In this document: one piece after another, positions 17,069 through 26,112 of the stretch
Numbering within the stretch: the first letter of the stretch is position 1
Layout of the letters: each line of letters begins with the position of its first letter
NCBI RefSeq assembly: GCF_008180725.1
Contig: NZ_VTEV01000001.1
Span: 465,269-529,268, forward strand
Source of the DNA: Sutcliffiella horikoshii
GTDB taxonomy: Bacteria; Bacillota; Bacilli; Bacillales; Bacillaceae_I
DNA length: 64,000 nucleotides
Direction: 5' to 3'
Notes under the pieces: model-generated
What the model saw: the letters and a program-made list of their open reading frames with translations, nothing else
Database searches by the model: none
Told to the model about the DNA's origin: nothing
Program-made: the position numbers and the translations under genes

Positions 17069-18916
17069 TCAGCTCACATCCTGCATCGTAAACTGCGCTT
17101 TAACTAGGTGATAATAGATGCCACCGTGCTTCATCAGCTTATCATGATTACCCTGCTCCATGATATTCCCATGATCAAGAACAATGATGTTATCTGCTTC
17201 TCGAATAGTAGAGAGACGGTGAGCAATAATAATAGCGGTACGGCCTTTCAAAAGCTGTTTAAGGGCCGTCTGGATCTTCACTTCCGTTTCCGTATCAATA
17301 CTAGCTGTCGCTTCATCTAAAATGATGATGCTTGGATCCGCTAACAAAGCACGTGCGAAGGAAATTAATTGTCTTTCCCCGACTGACAGGACATTTCCTC
17401 TCTCCTCTACTTCTGTTTCATATCCATTTTTCAGACGCTCGATAAATTCATTCGCGCCAACTGCCTCAGCAGCGGCCCTTACTTCTTCATCAGTGGCAGT
17501 AGGTCTGCCAAAGCGGATATTATCATTGATGGTTCCAGAGAAAATAAAGGTATCCTGCAATACTACACTGATTTGGGAGCGCAGGCTTTGAAGAGAGATG
17601 TCACGAATGTTATGTCCGTCAATCTTCACTTCTCCACCAGTTGCATCATAGAAACGTGAAATCAAGTTGGCGATCGTTGTTTTCCCAGATCCCGTATGAC
17701 CAACCAATGCCACCGTTTGGCCTGCTTCCATTTTCAATGAAATGCGATTCAAAGCGGTACGTTTACTGTCATAGGAGAATTCCACATTCTTAAATTCTAT
17801 CTCTCCGTTAATGGTATCCAACTGGACGGCGTTGTCTTTCTCATCCACAATTGGTTTTTCATCGAGGAATTCAAAAATACGTTCAGAAGAAGCCATCCCC
17901 ACAAGCAGCATGTTATATAGCTGACCTAATCTTGAGATCGGTTCCCAGAACATCCCTAAGTAAAAAGCAAAGGAAATGAATACACCGACAGTTAACGTAC
18001 TTGTGCCGCCTGTTAAACTTTGCTGAATCAAATAGGCTCCGTACCAAATAAGGATGGCGGTTCCAACTGCATTTGTCATTTCAACGAACGGACGGAAAAT
18101 GGCATTCTGTCTCGTTGCATTTTTCCAAGACTCAAAGTTTTCCGTATTAATACGGTCAAAGAACCCCATGTTTTCTCTTTCTTGCGTGAAGGATTGTGTA
18201 ACACGAACCCCTTGTATACTTTCATTTAGATGAGAGTTAAGCATCGCTTGCTTGATACGGACATCCTGCCACGCCCTCCTAATTTTCCTACGCAAGCTTG
18301 TGGAGATGAAGAACATGATCGGCAGAATAATTAATATTGCTGTAGCCAATTCAGGACTAAGTGTAAATAGAATCACTACGATACCAATTAGTAAAATAAA
18401 GTCCATAAGCAAATTGATAACGCCGTTTGTGAACAATTCTTGCAAGGAATTAATATCATTCATGATCCGAACAAGGATGGACCCAGCGGAACGTTGATCG
18501 AAAAAGCGATGGGAAAGTCCTTGAACATGTGTGAATAAATGTTTTCTTAAATCATAAATAACGTTTTGACCGAGCATATTCATCCATCGGATTCTCAATG
18601 CGTTCGCCACATAAGATATGAGATATAACACGGAAACAATCACTGCTAGTTGGACAAGCATATCCATGTCTTTTTGTTTTATGGCAACATCATATAAGTA
18701 TTTACCAATGATGATTGGAATTGCTAACCTTACAGCTGTTGCAATTAACATTGTAATAACAGCCAATGGGAGCAACGTTTTCGAATAAGGTTTCATATAA
18801 GAAAACAGTCGCCACATCTGTTGCCAGTTAAAAGGCTTTTCAATTGCATTATCAGTAGAATAGTAGAATCTCTTTTTCACATTATCGCTCAGTTCGATTT
18901 TCTGTTTTTTGCGCAT
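17069..18916 (-). CDS. ABC exporter half-transporter, canonical ATPase (YknV-like)
   Basis: Protein of 615 residues: a cytosolic N-terminus of about 45 residues, a six-helix exporter domain (about 45-340) and an ATPase domain (about 375-605). Walker A GHTGSGKTT; Walker B SIIILDEATAS with the catalytic Glu; H-loop AHRLST. The signature is LSVGERQL instead of LSGGQ. Together with its upstream partner it forms a heterodimer: the good Walker B here pairs with the partner's normal LSGGQ to make the active site, while its own altered signature belongs to the degenerate site. Size and order match B. subtilis YknU-YknV from memory. Substrate (drug, lipid or peptide) is unknown. Confidence 0.9.
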   Translation of the reverse strand: MRKKQKIELSDNVKKRFYYSTDNAIEKPFNWQQMWRLFSYMKPYSKTLLPLAVITMLIATAVRLAIPIIIGKYLYDVAIKQKDMDMLVQLAVIVSVLYLISYVANALRIRWMNMLGQNVIYDLRKHLFTHVQGLSHRFFDQRSAGSILVRIMNDINSLQELFTNGVINLLMDFILLIGIVVILFTLSPELATAILIILPIMFFISTSLRRKIRRAWQDVRIKQAMLNSHLNESIQGVRVTQSFTQERENMGFFDRINTENFESWKNATRQNAIFRPFVEMTNAVGTAILIWYGAYLIQQSLTGGTSTLTVGVFISFAFYLGMFWEPISRLGQLYNMLLVGMASSERIFEFLDEKPIVDEKDNAVQLDTINGEIEFKNVEFSYDSKRTALNRISLKMEAGQTVALVGHTGSGKTTIANLISRFYDATGGEVKIDGHNIRDISLQSLRSQISVVLQDTFIFSGTINDNIRFGRPTATDEEVRAAAEAVGANEFIERLKNGYETEVEERGNVLSVGERQLISFARALLADPSIIILDEATASIDTETEVKIQTALKQLLKGRTAIIIAHRLSTIREADNIIVLDHGNIMEQGNHDKLMKHGGIYYHLVKAQFTMQDVS

Positions 18917-18932
18917 CCTGTTTCACCTGCCT

Positions 18933-20687
18933 TCAGTTAGTCTGAGCTTCCAAAACCGTTTTTTGGTCCTTGTACTGGATGTCATAAATTCTTCGATATG
19001 CCCCATTCTTTTGGACAAGCTCGTCATGTGTACCGCGCTCCACTACTTTTCCTTCTTCTAACACGAGAATCTCATCGGCATGTTTAAGTGAGGAAATACG
19101 GTGGGCGATGATGAAAGTTGTTCTGCCCGCCAAAGCGGCCTTTAATTCTCTTTGAATATTAAACTCTGTCTGCATATCCACTGCACTTGTTGCGTCATCC
19201 AACACTAAAATACTTGGATCTAGAATCAATGCACGAGCGATGGCGATACGTTGTTTCTGACCGCCAGAAAGTCCCATTCCACGCTCTCCAAGCATTGTGT
19301 CGTAGCCGTCAGGAAGTTCCATGATAAACTCATGCGCCTGTGCCATCTTAGCAGCTCGAACAATTTCTTCCGTGGAAGCATTAGGTCGGCCGTAAGCGAT
19401 ATTTGACTTAATAGTGGAAGAAAATAAAAAGGACTCCTGCAAAACAAATCCAATTTGATTTCTCAGTGAATACAACGAGTATTTATTTACTTCTTCTCCA
19501 TCAATTAAAATACGGCCAGACTGTGGCTCATAAAATCTTGTGATTAGTTGAGTGATACTTGTTTTCCCTGAACCTGTCGCGCCGATCAATCCAATCTGCT
19601 TACCAGGAGGCGCATCAAAGGAAACATTCTCAAGCGCCGTTTTATCTTCATTTGGATAACGGAAGGTAACATCATCAAACGTAACATGCCCATTTAGGTT
19701 TGGTGCATCTTTTGCATCCGTTGAATCTTGAATATCTTCTTCTGCTTCTAAGATCTCCAATAATCGTTCACCGGAAGCCTTTGCTTGTGAGAACTGATTG
19801 ATGACAAAGCCTAAGTTGGCAATTGGCCAGACAATATACCAGACCAAGCTGAAGAATGCCACAAGTTTTCCTTCTGATAATTGACCTGTAATTACTAAAT
19901 AACCTCCGAACCCAAGAAGACCTACCACACAGGCATTCCCGATGAACTCCATCAGCGGGAAAAACTTAGCCCAGACATTAGAAGTGGTTATATACTTTTC
20001 TTTGTAGTCCACATTGGAATTATTGAACTTATTAATTTGATAATCTTCACGTGATAAAGATTTTACCGTGTTGATTCCACTGATATTCTCTTGCACATTC
20101 GTATTCAATTTCCCGAATGATTTACGAATCCCACGGAATGCCGGGTGAACTCTTTTATCAAAGCGGTACGTTACAAACGCAAGGAATGGCATAGCCAAAA
20201 GCGTAACAAACGTTAAGGCCACCGAGTAATAGAACATCAAACCTAGACTTATAGTCACGAGCAGGACAAACCTAATCAATTCGGCAAACCCGAATGATAG
20301 GAAAAACCTGAACCCCTCAACATCCGCTGTCAGCCTAGACATTAAGTCCCCAGTTTTGGCATTATCATAATAACGAAATGGTAAGAATTGCAGTTTTTCA
20401 TACAGCTCATTTCTTAAGCGATACACGGAACGTATTCCAAATAGGTCCCCTAAAAATTGATTGAAATACGTAAATAACCCCTTTAAGGCCATGATTCCAA
20501 TGAATCCGAGCGCAATATATGGTACGTATTCGAATTGTCGTTTTTCAATAACTTCATCAATGGTAACCTGTAAAATTACAGGATAAATGACAGTGATGAC
20601 CGTTACTAAAAGCAAAAATATCAATGAAATATAGAAATTTTTGCGATAAGGCCAATAAAACTCTTTAAGCTTCTTAAAAGTCTCCAC
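18933..20687 (-). CDS. ABC exporter half-transporter, degenerate ATPase (YknU-like)
   Basis: Protein of 584 residues from GTG 20687 with GGGAGG 7 bases upstream (an overlapping ATG is out of frame). Six-helix exporter domain (about 15-310) and ATPase domain (about 335-570). Walker A GATGSGKTS, signature LSGGQKQR normal, but Walker B SILVLDDATSAVD has Asp where the catalytic Glu should be; H-loop AHRISS. This is the classic degenerate-site subunit of heterodimeric exporters. It is first in the operon, 16 bases from the partner gene. The two proteins should be obligate partners in the plasma membrane. Confidence 0.9.
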   Translation of the reverse strand: METFKKLKEFYWPYRKNFYISLIFLLLVTVITVIYPVILQVTIDEVIEKRQFEYVPYIALGFIGIMALKGLFTYFNQFLGDLFGIRSVYRLRNELYEKLQFLPFRYYDNAKTGDLMSRLTADVEGFRFFLSFGFAELIRFVLLVTISLGLMFYYSVALTFVTLLAMPFLAFVTYRFDKRVHPAFRGIRKSFGKLNTNVQENISGINTVKSLSREDYQINKFNNSNVDYKEKYITTSNVWAKFFPLMEFIGNACVVGLLGFGGYLVITGQLSEGKLVAFFSLVWYIVWPIANLGFVINQFSQAKASGERLLEILEAEEDIQDSTDAKDAPNLNGHVTFDDVTFRYPNEDKTALENVSFDAPPGKQIGLIGATGSGKTSITQLITRFYEPQSGRILIDGEEVNKYSLYSLRNQIGFVLQESFLFSSTIKSNIAYGRPNASTEEIVRAAKMAQAHEFIMELPDGYDTMLGERGMGLSGGQKQRIAIARALILDPSILVLDDATSAVDMQTEFNIQRELKAALAGRTTFIIAHRISSLKHADEILVLEEGKVVERGTHDELVQKNGAYRRIYDIQYKDQKTVLEAQTN

Positions 20688-20928
20688 ATGTATTCCCTCC
20701 CTTTGTTAACTCATGCTGGAAAATATAAGATAGTATCTAATATATCGAGTTTCGAAATATTTATCCAGTCTTTTTTGGAAAAATTTAAATTATTTATACT
20801 ATTATTTTATTAGGTTACGTAAGACATGGTAAGAGTCATGAAGACGGATGTTTTCTACATCTTTAGTCGGAGATAAGTGAACAACTTTAGAGTATATGAA
20901 AGAGAAGATGCGAATAGCACCTGCACAT

Positions 20929-20960
20929 AAAAAGAAAAGGATCGCCAGTCAAGGCAACCC
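20929..20960 (-). terminator. Terminator of ykuV
   Basis: Minus-strand stem GGGTTGCC / GGCGATCC with two G-T pairs, followed by TTTTCTTTTT. It lies about 20 bases after the ykuV stop. The rest of 20688-20928 holds no recognised feature. Confidence 0.7.
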
Positions 20961-20979
20961 TTTGTTATAATTCATTATC

Positions 20980-21429
20980 CTATTTTTCCATCTCACCTAA
21001 AACGCGGTTTACACGTTTTTCTAGCATCTTCATTCCGCTGCCTCCAGCTTGGAAATGACGAAGATTGCCTTCTGCATCAAATACGTAATAAGCAGGAACA
21101 TATTGATTTTCATATGCATCCGTCAATTTATGTTCACTGTCCACAAAAATCGGCTGGGTAATATCATGCTCACTTGCCGTTTTTTTAATGGAATCTAAGT
21201 TCAAGTCGTCCTCAGAGCGGGGCATGTGAACAGCGATTACATTCAACTTGTCCTTATAGTTATCGCGAAACTCATTTACTTGCGGCATTGCTTCTTTACA
21301 TAAATGGCAGCTAACAGACCAGAAATGGATTAGCGTTGGCTTCTCTCCAATTAGCTCTTCTTTTGTTACCTGACCGTTCAACCATTCGGTAGCACCTGTT
21401 AACTCAGGCATTGGGGATCGTAATTTCAT
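20980..21429 (-). CDS. ykuV: Thioredoxin-like thiol-disulfide oxidoreductase YkuV
   Basis: Protein of 149 residues, almost colinear with B. subtilis YkuV. Thioredoxin/TlpA fold with active-site pair Cys41-His-Leu-Cys44 in SVSCHLCKE, cis-Pro in YVPAYYVFD and the C-terminal GGSGMKMLEKRVNRVL. No signal peptide, so it acts in the cytosol, where YkuV is a general dithiol reductase. It follows the peroxiredoxin gene ykuU, with a hairpin between them; the pair suggests that YkuV helps reduce YkuU or other oxidised thiols. Start ATG 21429 has AGGAGG about 7 bases upstream. Confidence 0.95.
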   Translation of the reverse strand: MKLRSPMPELTGATEWLNGQVTKEELIGEKPTLIHFWSVSCHLCKEAMPQVNEFRDNYKDKLNVIAVHMPRSEDDLNLDSIKKTASEHDITQPIFVDSEHKLTDAYENQYVPAYYVFDAEGNLRHFQAGGSGMKMLEKRVNRVLGEMEK

Positions 21430-21467
21430 GCTGAAAACCTCCTATTAGATTTCTATGTAGTGCAAAG

Positions 21468-21497
21468 AAAAGGCCTAACGTAAACCGTTAGACCTTA
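21468..21497 (-). terminator. Intercistronic hairpin between ykuU and ykuV
   Basis: Stem AAGGTCTAACG / CGTTAGGCCTT followed by TTCTTT on the minus strand. It can end most ykuU transcripts, so ykuV would be made at a lower level by read-through. Confidence 0.8.
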
Positions 21498-21514
21498 TTC
21501 TAGGTTGCATCAAA

Positions 21515-22057
21515 TTATAATGTAGCTTGTCCAGGCTTCCAGTTAGCTGGGCAAAGACCACCAGTTTGTAATGCTTGAAGAACACGTAATGTTTCTTCTA
21601 CATCACGGCCGATGTTGTTATGGAATACTGTTTGGTATTGAAGTTCGCCTTCTGGGCTGATGATGTATAAGCCACGTAGCGCGATACCTTCGTCTTCAAT
21701 AAGTACGCCGTAGTCACGAGATACAACGTGGTTTGTGTCAGCAGCTAAAGGATATCTTAATTCGCCAAGACCATTGTCTTTGCGATCAGTATTGATCCAT
21801 GCTAAGTGAGTGTGGATAGTATCAGTGGATACTCCAATGATTTCTGCATCTAAGTCTTCGAACTCTTCGTAACGATCAGACATTGCAGTGATTTCAGTCG
21901 GGCAAACGAACGTGAAATCCATTGGGTAGAAGAAAAGTACTGTCCACTTATCGTTTTTCATGTTCTCTTCTAAGCTTACTTTTCCAAATTCTTTGTTTGG
22001 TAATACAGCGTCCATTTCAAAACGTGGAGCTTGTTTACCTACCATGCGTTCTGCCAT
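21515..22057 (-). CDS. ykuU: Typical 2-Cys peroxiredoxin YkuU
   Basis: Protein of 180 residues, the B. subtilis YkuU length. AhpC/Prx1 family: peroxidatic Cys52 in FTFVCPTE, resolving Cys169 in GGLCPANW, and conserved AVSMDT-equivalent GVSTDTIHTHLAW. It reduces peroxides using reduced thioredoxin-type partners. ATG 22057 has GGAGGGA about 6 bases upstream. The 5' leader carries a 10-bp dyad (see 22085-22166). Located next to ykuV, and divergent from ykuT as in B. subtilis. Confidence 0.95.
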   Translation of the reverse strand: MAERMVGKQAPRFEMDAVLPNKEFGKVSLEENMKNDKWTVLFFYPMDFTFVCPTEITAMSDRYEEFEDLDAEIIGVSTDTIHTHLAWINTDRKDNGLGELRYPLAADTNHVVSRDYGVLIEDEGIALRGLYIISPEGELQYQTVFHNNIGRDVEETLRVLQALQTGGLCPANWKPGQATL

Positions 22058-22084
22058 TTGTAAATCCCTCCAAGTTGTAATTTC

Positions 22085-22166
22085 AAATGAGAATATTAAT
22101 AAAAGATTCTCATTTAGTTATTTAATCAACATCAACTATTATAAATCACTCTTTATTTTTAGTCAA
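22085..22166 (-). promoter_or_regulatory. Promoter and leader dyad of ykuU
   Basis: Minus-strand -35 TTGACT (22161-22166), 17 bp, -10 TATAAT (22138-22143): a very good sigma-A promoter. Downstream in the leader AAATGAGAAT (22085-22094) and ATTCTCATTT (22106-22115) are a perfect 10-bp inverted repeat with 11 bases between. It can be a transcript hairpin or an operator; TGAGAAT/ATTCTCA recalls Fur-type half sites, but the spacing differs from the 7-1-7 box. Confidence 0.65.
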
Positions 22167-22331
22167 TATTAAATGATAATTAATTTAAATAAGGAATTAG
22201 ATGTAAATATTACATGATCCAATTTCACCTTGTTGGTATTCCCTTTATGAACCGTGATGATAAATGGGAATTTTTTCTCACATCTAATACTATCATTCTT
22301 TCCTTTGAGAACAAAATAATAAGCTTATACT

Positions 22332-22380
22332 ATTCGTTTTCTGTAAATCATTTGGTTTTCACAAACGAATACTTTATAAT
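22332..22380 (+). promoter_or_regulatory. Predicted promoter of ykuT
   Basis: -35 TTGGTT (22352-22357), 17 bp, -10 TATAAT (22375-22380). An 8-bp dyad ATTCGTTT (22332-22339) / AAACGAAT (22363-22370) brackets the -35, a possible operator. ATGCC/GGGCAT forms a small dyad just after the -10. Confidence 0.5.
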
Positions 22381-22426
22381 GCCATATTAGGGCATATATA
22401 ATTAATAAGAAGGGAGTATTATTTAA

Positions 22427-23266
22427 ATGGTATTTGACTTATCTGACATTGATTTCTACGCTATATTAACTGCTCTAGGAATTCTTGTTCTGAAACTTAT
22501 TGTTATCCTTATCGTATATGCAATTGTAAAATCAATTGGGACAAAAATTATTACACGTGCATTTGCTAGAGCTTCAGAAAAACAGGGAATATCACCCGGG
22601 CGGGCAAAAACACTGGAAAAGTTGACAGTTAACATTTTTACATATGCATTAATCTTTTTCCTTGTCATAATGGTTCTTGAAAATGTATTTGCCGTGGAAA
22701 CAACCGCTATTTTAGCAGGGGCCGGGGTTGTAGGTCTTGCTATTGGTTTTGGGGCGCAAGGAATTGTCAGTGACGTTGTAACAGGCTTTTTCCTTTTACT
22801 AGAAAAACAAGTGGATGTAGATGATTATGTTACAACTGCTGGCTTTTCAGGCATTGTAGAGGAAGTTGGTCTACGGACAACAAAAATTAGGGACTTTGAT
22901 GGTTCTTTGCATTATGTACCAAACCGTGAGATCTCTAATTTAACTAACCATTCTCGCGGAAACATGAGAGCACTGGTTGATATCGGCATCTCCTATGATG
23001 ATAATATTGACCAAGCAATCGAAGTGATGCAGCGTGTATGTGAACAGGTTGCTTCTGAAGATGAAACAATTATTGAAGGCCCTAATGTAGTGGGTGTTCA
23101 AGGTCTTGGAGCTTCAGATGTTGTCATCCGAATCATCGCAAAAACGGAAAACATGCAACAATGGGCAGTCGAGCGTAAACTACGCAAAACACTTAAAGAA
23201 GCACTTGATGCAAATGGCATTGAAATCCCGTTTCCACATCAAGTTTATATTGAGAAGAAGGAATAG
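22427..23266 (+). CDS. ykuT: Small-conductance mechanosensitive channel (MscS family) YkuT
   Basis: Protein of 279 residues with three membrane spans (about 10-35, 65-85 and 90-125). The third is the Gly/Ala-rich pore helix (AILAGAGVVGLAIGFGAQGIVSD, given in part: GLAIGFGAQGIV), followed by the beta domain FLLLEKQVDVDDYV and the cytosolic vestibule domain with the VPNREISNLTNHSRG hallmark. It releases solutes on hypo-osmotic shock. Same position as B. subtilis ykuT, divergent from ykuU. Ribosome site GAAGGGAG is about 12 bases from ATG, rather distant. Confidence 0.94.
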   Translation: MVFDLSDIDFYAILTALGILVLKLIVILIVYAIVKSIGTKIITRAFARASEKQGISPGRAKTLEKLTVNIFTYALIFFLVIMVLENVFAVETTAILAGAGVVGLAIGFGAQGIVSDVVTGFFLLLEKQVDVDDYVTTAGFSGIVEEVGLRTTKIRDFDGSLHYVPNREISNLTNHSRGNMRALVDIGISYDDNIDQAIEVMQRVCEQVASEDETIIEGPNVVGVQGLGASDVVIRIIAKTENMQQWAVERKLRKTLKEALDANGIEIPFPHQVYIEKKE

Positions 23267-23275
23267 TTTTTTGGG

Positions 23276-23308
23276 AAAGTCTAGAGTGGTTACTCTGGAC
23301 TTTCTTTT
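23276..23308 (+). terminator. Terminator of ykuT
   Basis: AAAGTCTAGAGT / ACTCTGGACTTT stem followed by CTTTTTG, 10 bases after the stop. Confidence 0.85.
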
Positions 23309-23397
23309 TGTTCTGATGATGAATTGTTATGGAGAGTGCGTGATAGGTATTTGTCTTGTTAGTTGGTTTACTTATTGTCTGGCTGGAAATGCCAAAT

Positions 23398-23580
23398 GTC
23401 CAAAGTTTTTGCAAAGTTGACCGAAGTTCCGGCATAATTGACCGAAGATTTTGCGAATTCGACCAAAGTTTTGCGAAAAATGACCGAACCTTGTCCGAAC
23501 CCCAGGTAAAAGTTGACCGAACCCTTTCATAATTCCTTTATTAAACGTCCGAAGATAGTTGAGAAATGTCCGAACCAAAT
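23398..23580. repeat. 21-bp-period tandem array (GACCGAAG word)
   Basis: GWCCRAA(G/C) occurs at 23398, 23419, 23440, 23461 and 23482 (exactly 21 bp apart), then 23493, 23515, 23547 and 23568 (steps of 11, 22, 32, 21). Bases around it form AATT-GACCGAAG-TTTTGCG blocks. It lies between the ykuT and ykuS terminators. The minus-strand open frame with FGQL/FGHL heptads is a by-product of the 21-bp period. Confidence 0.85.
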
Positions 23581-23698
23581 TTTTTCAACAAAAATAGAGG
23601 CATTTCCTATCAAAAGTACACTTTTCTTCACCTTTTAGCATCGAAAACTCCAACGCCTCCACCGTGCACGCTTAACTAAACCATCCCCACCCCACAAC

Positions 23699-23726
23699 AA
23701 AAAAAGAGCCATCGCGGCTCTTTTTT
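23699..23726. terminator. Terminator of ykuS
   Basis: AAAAAGAGCC / GGCTCTTTTT with loop ATCGC, directly after the ykuS stop; symmetrical, so usable in both directions. Confidence 0.9.
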
Positions 23727-23970
23727 AGTGGTTGATTCTGCTTTCCACCTGTTGGCAAATCTGATCAGCTGTCAGTCCGCTTGCTTCAATTACAGAACCA
23801 GCAGTGACACTATTGGAGATACCCATTACATTATTGTCGATTCCCGTTACAACGCAGCAGTCACAACCTTTTGCGTCGTTTTCATTCATTAATTGAACAA
23901 CATCGTATCCTTTTTGTTGCAACGCTTGTTGAACATCCGTTAAGGATTGTTCTACACCGATTTTTGGCAT
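23725..23970 (-). CDS. ykuS: UPF0180 family protein YkuS
   Basis: Protein of 81 residues, colinear with B. subtilis YkuS. The UPF0180 pattern is clear: [17 protein letters not shown], a CDCCVVTG segment with three Cys, GIDNNVMGI and a Ser/Ala-rich stretch before the C-terminal helix. The Cys cluster could bind metal or be redox active, but no function is known. Ribosome site AGGAGGTGG is 7 bases before the ATG. Its place after dapL repeats the B. subtilis order dapH-dapL-ykuS. Confidence 0.92.
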   Translation of the reverse strand: MPKIGVEQSLTDVQQALQQKGYDVVQLMNENDAKGCDCCVVTGIDNNVMGISNSVTAGSVIEASGLTADQICQQVESRINH

Positions 23971-24040
23971 ATGTAATCCACCTCCTCTTTGTTAATTTGG
24001 CTTGCAAACGCCAAAATATACAAGGAGGAAAATAAAAATG

Positions 24041-25171
24041 TCAGTTTGCTTTAAAATTAAAATAAGAAATGATGGTGCTAATAGCTACACCAATCGCATC
24101 TTCATTAGGATTCAATTTTGAATGATGAAGGCCATATGGGGATTCTGCTCCTAACCAGAACATAAACCCAGGGATGTTCTCAATCATGTATCCATAATCT
24201 TCTCCGGTCATCGCCTCCTTACATTCTATTACGCGAACATTGGTGTTTTCTGATACATACTGCATAAACTCTTCTGTAAGAGATGGATCATTGTCTACCT
24301 GATGGTACATGCTTCCGTAATCAATGGTTGTTTGGCAGTTATACCCCACTTCCACACCATGAACCAGAGCTTCAATTCGCTCTTTAACTTTTTTCATACT
24401 TTCAACGGACAGGGTACGTATCGTCCCTTCTAGTCTGGCGCGCTCCGCAATGATGTTTTGAACGGTGCCGCCAGTTATTTTTCCAACTGTAATGACGGCA
24501 CTGTCGAGGGGATCAACATTCCGAGCGATGACTGTCTGTAATTGTGTAACAAGTGAACACGCGGCAACCACCATATCGTTTGTTTGGTGAGGATATGCTG
24601 CATGTCCTCCGCGGCCTTTTAAGTCGATAAAAAGCTCGGATGTATTAGCAAAAAGAAGTCCCTGTTTCGTAGCAATGGTACCGACTGGATATTCGGGTGC
24701 GATATGGAGAGCTACAATCATATCTGGTTTCCAAGCCTTGAAGATTTCCGATTGTATCATTGGCAACGCACCGCCTGGCCCCTCTTCTGCTGGTTGAAAC
24801 ATAAACAGGAGGTTATCAGATGCAGGATTCTGAGAGAAATGAGTCAGGATTCCCAGGGCAATACTCATATGCATATCATGTCCGCATGCGTGCATCATTC
24901 CCTCATGTAGAGAAGGAAAGGATAAATCTGTTTCTTCTCCGATTGGCAAGCCATCTATGTCCGCTCTGTAACCAATTGTTTTAGACGGATTTGTTCCTTG
25001 TACTCTTACAAAAATCCCAGTTTTCCATGTTTTAACTTCTATATGATCCTGTGGGAGGTTTTGTATATAATGAAGCAAATATCCTTGTGTTTTTGTTTCT
25101 TGGAATCCCTTTTCTGGAATTTGATGTAGATCTCTTCTTATTTGTATAAAGGGATTGATTAGATTCGACAC
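24041..25171 (-). CDS. dapL: N-acetyldiaminopimelate deacetylase
   Basis: M20 peptidase-family enzyme, 376 residues from GTG 25171, chosen because AGAGAGG lies 7 bases upstream; ATG 25177 directly abuts that site (378 residues) and cannot be excluded. It removes acetyl from N-acetyl-LL-diaminopimelate in the acetylase branch of lysine/peptidoglycan precursor synthesis. Metal and catalytic motifs: [22 protein letters not shown] (catalytic Glu and ligand), [10 protein letters not shown] in the lid domain and the final [13 protein letters not shown]. subtilis YkuR is the counterpart. It follows dapH with a hairpin between them. Confidence 0.93.
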   Translation of the reverse strand: MSNLINPFIQIRRDLHQIPEKGFQETKTQGYLLHYIQNLPQDHIEVKTWKTGIFVRVQGTNPSKTIGYRADIDGLPIGEETDLSFPSLHEGMMHACGHDMHMSIALGILTHFSQNPASDNLLFMFQPAEEGPGGALPMIQSEIFKAWKPDMIVALHIAPEYPVGTIATKQGLLFANTSELFIDLKGRGGHAAYPHQTNDMVVAACSLVTQLQTVIARNVDPLDSAVITVGKITGGTVQNIIAERARLEGTIRTLSVESMKKVKERIEALVHGVEVGYNCQTTIDYGSMYHQVDNDPSLTEEFMQYVSENTNVRVIECKEAMTGEDYGYMIENIPGFMFWLGAESPYGLHHSKLNPNEDAIGVAISTIISYFNFKAN

Positions 25172-25193
25172 GACCATTCCTCTCTTTCTAAGA

Positions 25194-25227
25194 AAAAGAC
25201 GTGGAGTTAAGCACCCACGCCTTTTTC
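25194..25227 (-). terminator. Intercistronic hairpin between dapH and dapL
   Basis: GGCGTGGG / (C)CCACGTC stem with one G-T pair, followed by TTTTTCTT on the minus strand. It may lower dapL relative to dapH. Confidence 0.7.
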
Positions 25228-25239
25228 ATTCCTTCTTTA

Positions 25240-25950
25240 TTATAATTGACGAAGTTCTTGTTTAATTTCCGTTTTGGATTTCGTTTTTTCATCAATATCT
25301 TTAATTTTCTTTGCAGGTGTTCCAGCAACCACTGTGTATGGTGCCACGTCATCAATTACAATGGCTCCTGCAGCAACTACTGCACCTTTTCCAACGGTTA
25401 CACCTTCTAGCACTACTGCATTTGCTCCAATAACAACGTCATCTTCAATGACAACAGGCTTAGCAGAAGGCGGCTCAATTACACCCGCAAGAACGGATCC
25501 TGCACCGATGTGACAATTCTTTCCGACTGTTGCGCGTCCACCAAGTACTACGTTCATATCAATCATCGTTCCTTCTCCAACTACGGAACCAATATTAATG
25601 GAAGCACCCATCATGATAACAGCATTGTCTCCGATTTCCACTTGGTCACGGATGATTGCGCCTGGCTCGATACGAGCTTTGACACCCTTCATATCAAGAA
25701 GAGGAATGGCAGAGTTACGTCGATCGTTTTCTACCACATAGTCTTCAATTTTTGCTTCGTTTTCTTTAAGAGCCACTTCAATTTCAGCCCACTCGCCGAA
25801 TACGACTCCGCTTGTGCCATTTAAGAAAGTTTTTGAAGAAGCACCAAAGTTGATACCTTCTACATCACCTTTCACATAAACCTTTACAGGTGTGGATTTT
25901 GTACTGTTTTGAATAAAAGAAATAATCTCGTTTGCGTCCATCATTTTCAT
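25240..25950 (-). CDS. dapH: Tetrahydrodipicolinate N-acetyltransferase
   Basis: Protein of 236 residues, colinear with B. subtilis DapH (YkuQ) from the first residues [21 protein letters not shown]-terminal alpha/beta domain, then a left-handed beta helix of hexapeptide repeats (about 88-205, e.g. [20 protein letters not shown] in outline), with [18 protein letters not shown] being typical of DapH. It acetylates tetrahydrodipicolinate with acetyl-CoA. AGGAGGAATT is a perfect ribosome site. Upstream lies a 600-bp gap with two dispersed repeats; I see no lysine riboswitch there. Confidence 0.96.
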   Translation of the reverse strand: MKMMDANEIISFIQNSTKSTPVKVYVKGDVEGINFGASSKTFLNGTSGVVFGEWAEIEVALKENEAKIEDYVVENDRRNSAIPLLDMKGVKARIEPGAIIRDQVEIGDNAVIMMGASINIGSVVGEGTMIDMNVVLGGRATVGKNCHIGAGSVLAGVIEPPSAKPVVIEDDVVIGANAVVLEGVTVGKGAVVAAGAIVIDDVAPYTVVAGTPAKKIKDIDEKTKSKTEIKQELRQL

Positions 25951-26112
25951 TATGTAATTCCTCCTAAAACAATAAGTCTTTATCCCTTTACTCTATCAAA
26001 CAAAGAAAAGTGTGACAAGTAAAAAAATTATACATTTTTGATAACTAAAGAATATCCGGACAAAACAGCCCTGCTCTATAAAAGTGAAAACTTTAGTCAT
26101 TAGTTTAACGCC

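Noticed and set aside
20901-20976. 24-codon basic open frame on plus strand
   Set aside because: No ribosome site and it overlaps the ykuV terminator.
22085-22115. Fur or PerR box
   Set aside because: The half sites are 11 bases apart, not 1, and no TTATAAT-N-ATTATAA match exists; kept only as an unnamed dyad.
23372-23578. 68-codon open frame with FGQL/FGHL heptads on minus strand
   Set aside because: Product of the 21-bp repeat, since the period is divisible by three; no ribosome site or neighbour support.
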